Source: Comamonadaceae bacterium (GTDB lineage: Bacteria > Pseudomonadota > Gammaproteobacteria > Burkholderiales > Burkholderiaceae_C). From it: a stretch of DNA of 9,372 bases. Location of the stretch: NCBI GenBank assembly GCA_947460165.1, contig CANHKH010000100.1, positions 1-9,372 on the forward strand. The letters are read 5' to 3'. The notes below the pieces were generated by a model. It ran no database searches. It was not told the DNA's origin and saw nothing but the letters and a program-made list of their open reading frames with translations. The first letter of the stretch is position 1; every line of letters begins with the position of its first letter. The position numbers were made by a program, and so were the translations under genes. Shown here piece after piece: positions 5,924 through 9,372 of the stretch.

Positions 5924-5976
5924 TTCATGACATACTTATAGACACTTTAAGATGACTTGATGAATACCAATGTCTA
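5924..5976 (+). promoter_or_regulatory. AT-rich promoter-like region with inverted repeat, upstream of the kinase
   Basis: TTCATG (5924-5929) and TAAGAT (5948-5953), 18 bases apart, are a weak sigma70-like pair (three and four of six consensus bases), and TATAGA lies nearby at 5937-5942. A perfect 6-base inverted repeat, TAGACA (5939-5944) and TGTCTA (5971-5976), flanks the putative -10 box and start point. It could be an operator, though with 26 bases between arms it may be chance. The low GC content here stands out against the rest of the window. Confidence 0.3.
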
Positions 5977-6030
5977 GCTGGCCCGCCACCTCTGAATTGC
6001 CACCCCGCATTCCTGCCTTTGTCCCAAGCC

Positions 6031-7224
6031 ATGCCCCACTCGGAGCTGTCTTGGCCACCGCCTGAACGCATGGTCACGACCTACACCGGCCCCACCGAGG
6101 ACCACTTTTTCAGCGGCAACCGTTTGTTTGAAGGCTTGCCCGCTGAACTGGTGAGCGAGTTTGGCGCGCAAATGGCGCTGCTGCGTTTTGACGAGGGCGA
6201 GCGCATCTTCAATGAGGGCGACGCAGGTGACTGCCTCTACCTCTTGTGCAAAGGCAGTGTGCGCATCTCCAAGACCGGGCGAGGCGCTCAGCAAGAAACA
6301 CTGGGCTTTATCCAGGCCGGCCATTTTTTCGGCGAAATGGCCTTGGTTGACGGCCAGCCGCGCAGCGCCCAGGCCACCGCCACCGGCCAGCCCACGGTGC
6401 TGGCCCGTGTGGACCGTGAGATTTTTGAGCGCATCTTGGCGCGCGCGCCCAGCAGCTTGCACATGAACTTTTTGCGCTCCGTGGTGCAGCGTCTGCGCAG
6501 CGTCAACAGCACCTTTGTCAGCGAGCTGATGCGCTCGGAGCGGCTGAGCACGGTGGGCACCATGGCCAACTCCATCATCCACGACATCAAAAGCCCCATG
6601 ACCGTCATCTTGTCGTGTGCCGACCTGATTCGCTCGCGCTCCAATGACCCCGACATCGATGACTTTGTGGGCCTGATCAACAAGGCCGTCGACAAAATGC
6701 TGGACATGACGCAAGAGCTGCTGGACTTTGCCCGCGGCGAAAGCAGCTTGCAGTTTGAACGGCTGCCGGCCAACGCCGTGCTGGCTGAAATTGACGACGA
6801 ACTGCGCGGTGCGTTGGGTCCCCAAGTGCATTTGGTCCGCGAGGACGACTGCCGGGTCGAGATCATGGTCGATGCGGGCCGCTTCGCGCGGGTGCTGCTC
6901 AATTTGGTGAAAAACGCCGTCGATGCCATGCCGCAAGGCGGCATCTTGCGCTTGACGGTGCAGCAAGACGCGGCGGGGCGGGTGGTGTTTCAGGTCAGCG
7001 ACACCGGGGTGGGCATTTCCGACGAGCTCATGAGCCGCTTGTTCGAGCCCTTTGTGACCCACGGCAAATCCAAGGGCACGGGCCTGGGCCTGGCCATTGC
7101 CAAAAGCGTGGTGCAAGCCCACCACGGGGTGATTACTGCGCGCAGCAAGCCGGGGGCAGGCGCGGTGTTTGAGATTTCATTGCCCGCGGCAGACGACTTC
7201 AAGGCCAGTGCGCCGCAGCGCTGA
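6031..7224 (+). CDS. Soluble sensor histidine kinase with N-terminal cyclic-nucleotide-binding domain
   Basis: 397-residue cytoplasmic protein with no membrane segment. Residues about 30-150 form a CRP-type cyclic-nucleotide-binding domain. Its phosphate-binding cassette is intact: GEMALVDGQPRSA at 101-113, with E102 for the ribose and R111 for the cyclic phosphate. A helical linker leads to the dimerisation/phosphoacceptor helix SIIHDIKSPM, where H184 is the autophosphorylated His. The ATPase domain has the N box NLVKNAVDAM (N291, N295), G1 box DTGVGI (324-329), FEPF (338-341) and G2 box GTGLGL (349-354), so it should be active. cNMP or another effector presumably controls phosphorylation; this is inferred. 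No response regulator is in the window. The start is uncertain: TTG 6019, ATG 6031 and ATG 6070 are in frame, none with a clear ribosome binding site, and all keep the domains whole. A terminator follows at 7289. Confidence 0.9.
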   Translation: MPHSELSWPPPERMVTTYTGPTEDHFFSGNRLFEGLPAELVSEFGAQMALLRFDEGERIFNEGDAGDCLYLLCKGSVRISKTGRGAQQETLGFIQAGHFFGEMALVDGQPRSAQATATGQPTVLARVDREIFERILARAPSSLHMNFLRSVVQRLRSVNSTFVSELMRSERLSTVGTMANSIIHDIKSPMTVILSCADLIRSRSNDPDIDDFVGLINKAVDKMLDMTQELLDFARGESSLQFERLPANAVLAEIDDELRGALGPQVHLVREDDCRVEIMVDAGRFARVLLNLVKNAVDAMPQGGILRLTVQQDAAGRVVFQVSDTGVGISDELMSRLFEPFVTHGKSKGTGLGLAIAKSVVQAHHGVITARSKPGAGAVFEISLPAADDFKASAPQR

Positions 7225-7288
7225 GGCGGTGACGGCCAGCCATCGTCAGCAAGCCGGCGCCTACACATCGAGCGTGAGGTCAAGACCC

Positions 7289-7306
7289 AGCGCAAGCGCG
7301 CTTTTT
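7289..7306 (+). terminator. Intrinsic terminator of the histidine kinase gene
   Basis: AGCGC (7289-7293), a 4-base AAGC loop and GCGCT (7298-7302) form a perfect GC-rich stem followed by TTTT, so five T bases run from the end of the stem. It is about 65 bases after the kinase stop codon, in the gap between convergent genes. On the minus strand the stem is not followed by a T-run, so it serves the kinase rather than alaS. Confidence 0.75.
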
Positions 7307-7362
7307 CTCGCCTGGGCATTCACTTTTTTGAGCCAGCTCTTTGCGTTGGCGCTGGACTGAAC

Positions 7363-9372
7363 TCAAATCCGCTCGTTCACCCAGCCCTGCACTGACTGCA
7401 GCGCCTGGCCCAGGCGGCTGGGGTCGGTGCCCCCGGCCATGGCCATGTCGGGTTTGCCACCGCCTTTGCCGCCCACCTGTTGGGCCACAAAGTTGACCAG
7501 CTCGCCGGCTTTGAGCCGGCCCACGCTGTCGGCCGTGACGCCGGCGGCAATTTGCACCTTGTCGCCGTCCACCGCGGCCAGCACGATGGCCGCTGTCTTG
7601 AGCTTGTCCTTGAGCTTGTCCATGGTCTCGCGCAGGGCTTTGGCGTCGGCCCCCACCAGCAATGCGGCCAGCACCTTCAGGCCCTTGACGTCCACCGCCT
7701 GGCTGAGCAACTCGTCGCCCTGGGCCGAGGCGAGCTTGCCTTTGAGGGCCGCCACTTCTTTTTCAAGGCTGCGCATCTGTTCAAGCATTTGGGCCACGCG
7801 CTGCTCCAGCTCTGCCGGGTTGGCCTTGAGCGAGGCGGCAGTGCTGTGCACCGCCGCTTCCAGGCTCTGCAAGTAGGCCAGCGCGTGGCCTCCGGTGACG
7901 GCTTCAATGCGGCGCACGCCCGCAGCCACGCCGCTTTCGGCCACGACCTTGAACAGGCCAATATCACCGGTGCGGCCCACATGCGTGCCGCCGCACAGCT
8001 CTTTGCTGCTGCCAATGGAGAGCACGCGCACGGTCTCGCCGTACTTTTCACCAAAGAGCATCATGGCGCCGGTTTTTTGCGCGGACTCCAGGTCCATGAC
8101 GGCGGCCTGGGCCGCGTCGTTGGCCAAAATTTCGGCGTTGACCAGGGTTTCAATCTGGCGAATTTGCGCGTCAGTGACCGGAGCGTTGTGCGCAAAGTCA
8201 AAGCGTGTGCGCTCGTCGTTCACCAAAGAGCCTTTTTGCTGCACATGCGTGCCCAGCACCTCGCGCAAGGCCTTGTGCATGAGGTGGGTGGCGCTGTGGT
8301 TGCGCACGGTGGCGTGGCGGCGCGCGGCGTCCACCTGGGCAGTCACACTGTCGCCCACCTTGAGCGTGCCGTGGCTGACCCTGCCGTGGTGGCCAAACAC
8401 GTCGGCCTTGATCTTGAGCGTGTCGTCCACCGCAAACACATGGGTGCCCGAACTCAGCTGACCCTGGTCGCCCACCTGACCGCCAGACTCGGCATAAAAG
8501 GGCGTGCTCGACAAGACCACCACACCCTGCTCGCCCGCTTGGAGCTGCTGCACGGCCAGGCCCTCGTGGTAGAGCGCCACCACCTGGGCGGATTCTTGCA
8601 GGCGCTCGTAGCCGGTGAAGGCGTGGCCGGCGCCTGCGTACTCCAGCGCGCGGTCCATCTTGAACTTGCCGGCCGCGCGGGCCTGGGATTTTTGCCTGTC
8701 CATGGCGGCGGCAAAGCCTGCCTCGTCCACGCCCACCTCGCGCTCGCGGCACACGTCTTTGGTCAAATCCAGCGGAAAGCCGTAGGTGTCGTGCAGCTTG
8801 AAGGCCACCTCGCCAGGCAGCTCTTTGGCATCGCCAGCCAGCGCGGCGTCCAAAATCTCCATGCCGTTGGCCAGCGTTTCAAAAAAGCGCTCTTCTTCGG
8901 TCTTCAATATCTCGGTGATGCGCTCGCCCTGCGCTTGCAAGCGCGGATAAGCATCGCCCATGAGCAGCACCAGGTCGGCCACCAGCTTGTGGAAAAAAGG
9001 CTTTTTCTGGCCCAGCTTGTAGCCGTGGCGGATGGCGCGGCGCACGATGCGGCGCTGCACATAGCCCCGGCCCTCGTTGCTGGGCAGCACGCCGTCGCTG
9101 ACCAAAAACGCGGTGGCGCGAATGTGGTCGGCAATCACGCGCAAGCTCTTGTGGCTGAGGTCTTTCTCGCCGGTCTCGCGGGCGGCGGCCTTGATCAATG
9201 CGTCAAAGATGTCGATCTCGTAGTTGCTGTGCACATGCTGCAAGATGGCGGCCAGGCGCTCCAAGCCCATGCCGGTGTCCACGCAGGGCGCGGGCAGCGG
9301 CGAGACAGAGCCGTCTTCGGCCATGTTGAACTGCATGAACACGTTGTTCCAGATCTCAATGAAGCGGTCGCC
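7363..9372 (-). CDS. alaS: Alanyl-tRNA synthetase, 5'-truncated by the window edge
   Basis: Class II synthetase that charges tRNA(Ala) and edits misacylated Ser- and Gly-tRNA(Ala). 669 codons are present, and about 200 N-terminal residues (class II motifs 1 and 2) lie beyond base 9372. The first residues, GDRFIEIWNNVFMQFN, match the AlaRS catalytic core, so the frame continues past the edge and the GTG at 9342 is internal. Motif 3 is GMGLERL (9273-9253). The helical tRNA-recognition region follows, then the editing domain with its metal-binding HSATH (8298-8284) and CGGTH (7995-7981), both intact. A coiled-coil stretch precedes the C-terminal C-Ala domain, which ends with a Gly-rich GGKGGGKPDMAMAGG block. 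The likely full length of about 870-880 residues is normal for the family. It converges with the histidine kinase gene; no clear terminator is seen on its own strand. Its promoter is outside the window. Confidence 0.97.
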   Translation of the reverse strand, partial: GDRFIEIWNNVFMQFNMAEDGSVSPLPAPCVDTGMGLERLAAILQHVHSNYEIDIFDALIKAAARETGEKDLSHKSLRVIADHIRATAFLVSDGVLPSNEGRGYVQRRIVRRAIRHGYKLGQKKPFFHKLVADLVLLMGDAYPRLQAQGERITEILKTEEERFFETLANGMEILDAALAGDAKELPGEVAFKLHDTYGFPLDLTKDVCREREVGVDEAGFAAAMDRQKSQARAAGKFKMDRALEYAGAGHAFTGYERLQESAQVVALYHEGLAVQQLQAGEQGVVVLSSTPFYAESGGQVGDQGQLSSGTHVFAVDDTLKIKADVFGHHGRVSHGTLKVGDSVTAQVDAARRHATVRNHSATHLMHKALREVLGTHVQQKGSLVNDERTRFDFAHNAPVTDAQIRQIETLVNAEILANDAAQAAVMDLESAQKTGAMMLFGEKYGETVRVLSIGSSKELCGGTHVGRTGDIGLFKVVAESGVAAGVRRIEAVTGGHALAYLQSLEAAVHSTAASLKANPAELEQRVAQMLEQMRSLEKEVAALKGKLASAQGDELLSQAVDVKGLKVLAALLVGADAKALRETMDKLKDKLKTAAIVLAAVDGDKVQIAAGVTADSVGRLKAGELVNFVAQQVGGKGGGKPDMAMAGGTDPSRLGQALQSVQGWVNERI

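Larger units (their letters stand above)
5738..6030. other. Non-coding gap between the Rid gene and the histidine kinase
   Basis: No convincing gene on either strand in these 293 bases. The first half is GC-rich and holds two hairpins (5755-5782 and 5817-5846) that may end the Bug-Rid message. The stretch from about 5924 to 5976 is distinctly AT-rich and carries promoter-like boxes and an inverted repeat ahead of the kinase. Several short frames exist but none shows family motifs or a ribosome binding site. Confidence 0.6.

Noticed and set aside
5974..7125. 383-codon minus-strand frame
   Set aside because: Antisense to the histidine kinase, whose H, N, G1 and G2 boxes are all in place.
7320..7345. 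T-run and GAGC/GCTC mini-hairpin near the alaS end as an alaS terminator
   Set aside because: On the alaS strand the hairpin is followed by A bases, not T bases, and the loop would be only 2 bases.
7169..7360. Small + strand frame across the kinase-alaS gap
   Set aside because: It overlaps the kinase end, runs through the intrinsic terminator and has no ribosome binding site.
7895..8461. 188-codon + strand frame inside alaS
   Set aside because: Ser/Thr-rich shadow of the AlaRS editing domain.
1..9372. tRNA or rRNA genes, CRISPR array, insertion sequence or phage genes
   Set aside because: Read for on both strands and none seen; no regularly spaced repeats, transposase motifs or tRNA cloverleaf signals.

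Overview
The window is GC-rich and densely coded and reads as ordinary bacterial chromosome. The protein families suggest a betaproteobacterium of the order Burkholderiales, probably Comamonadaceae. The clues are a stand-alone Bug/TctC-type periplasmic binding protein, a short 'delta-1-pyrroline-2-carboxylate reductase'-like member of the ornithine cyclodeaminase family, and betaproteobacterial-looking GluQ, TrmB and AlaRS. That placement is inferred from family character; no species is claimed.

Layout. (1) 1-796: the 3' part of gluQ on the + strand. (2) 826-1442: a small minus-strand toxin-antitoxin-like pair, a ribbon-helix-helix protein followed by a PIN-domain nuclease, joined by a 4-base GTGA overlap. 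It lies tail to tail with gluQ and head to head with trmB. (3) 1546-3210: trmB and an RluA-family pseudouridine synthase, 9 bases apart, probably co-transcribed. (4) 3284-4207: an ornithine cyclodeaminase/mu-crystallin family dehydrogenase with a -10-like box so close to its ATG that the message may be leaderless. (5) 4341-5737: a two-gene unit of a Tat-exported Bug-family binding protein and a RidA-superfamily protein that has Ser where RidA has its catalytic Arg. (6) 5738-6030: a non-coding gap with hairpins and an AT-rich promoter-like patch. (7) 6031-7224: a soluble histidine kinase with an N-terminal cyclic-nucleotide-binding domain, followed by a good intrinsic terminator. (8) 7363-9372: the C-terminal three quarters of alaS on the minus strand.

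Themes. Four genes serve tRNA or rRNA (gluQ, trmB, the RluA-type synthase, alaS). The toxin-antitoxin-like pair sits between two of them. The Bug and Rid genes look like a small uptake/metabolism module. The cNMP-domain kinase has no response regulator in the window and looks like an orphan sensor. No tRNA or rRNA gene, CRISPR array, insertion sequence or phage gene is visible. Nothing here is clearly a new large system; the best leads are the kinase, the altered Rid protein and the toxin-antitoxin pair with its palindrome.
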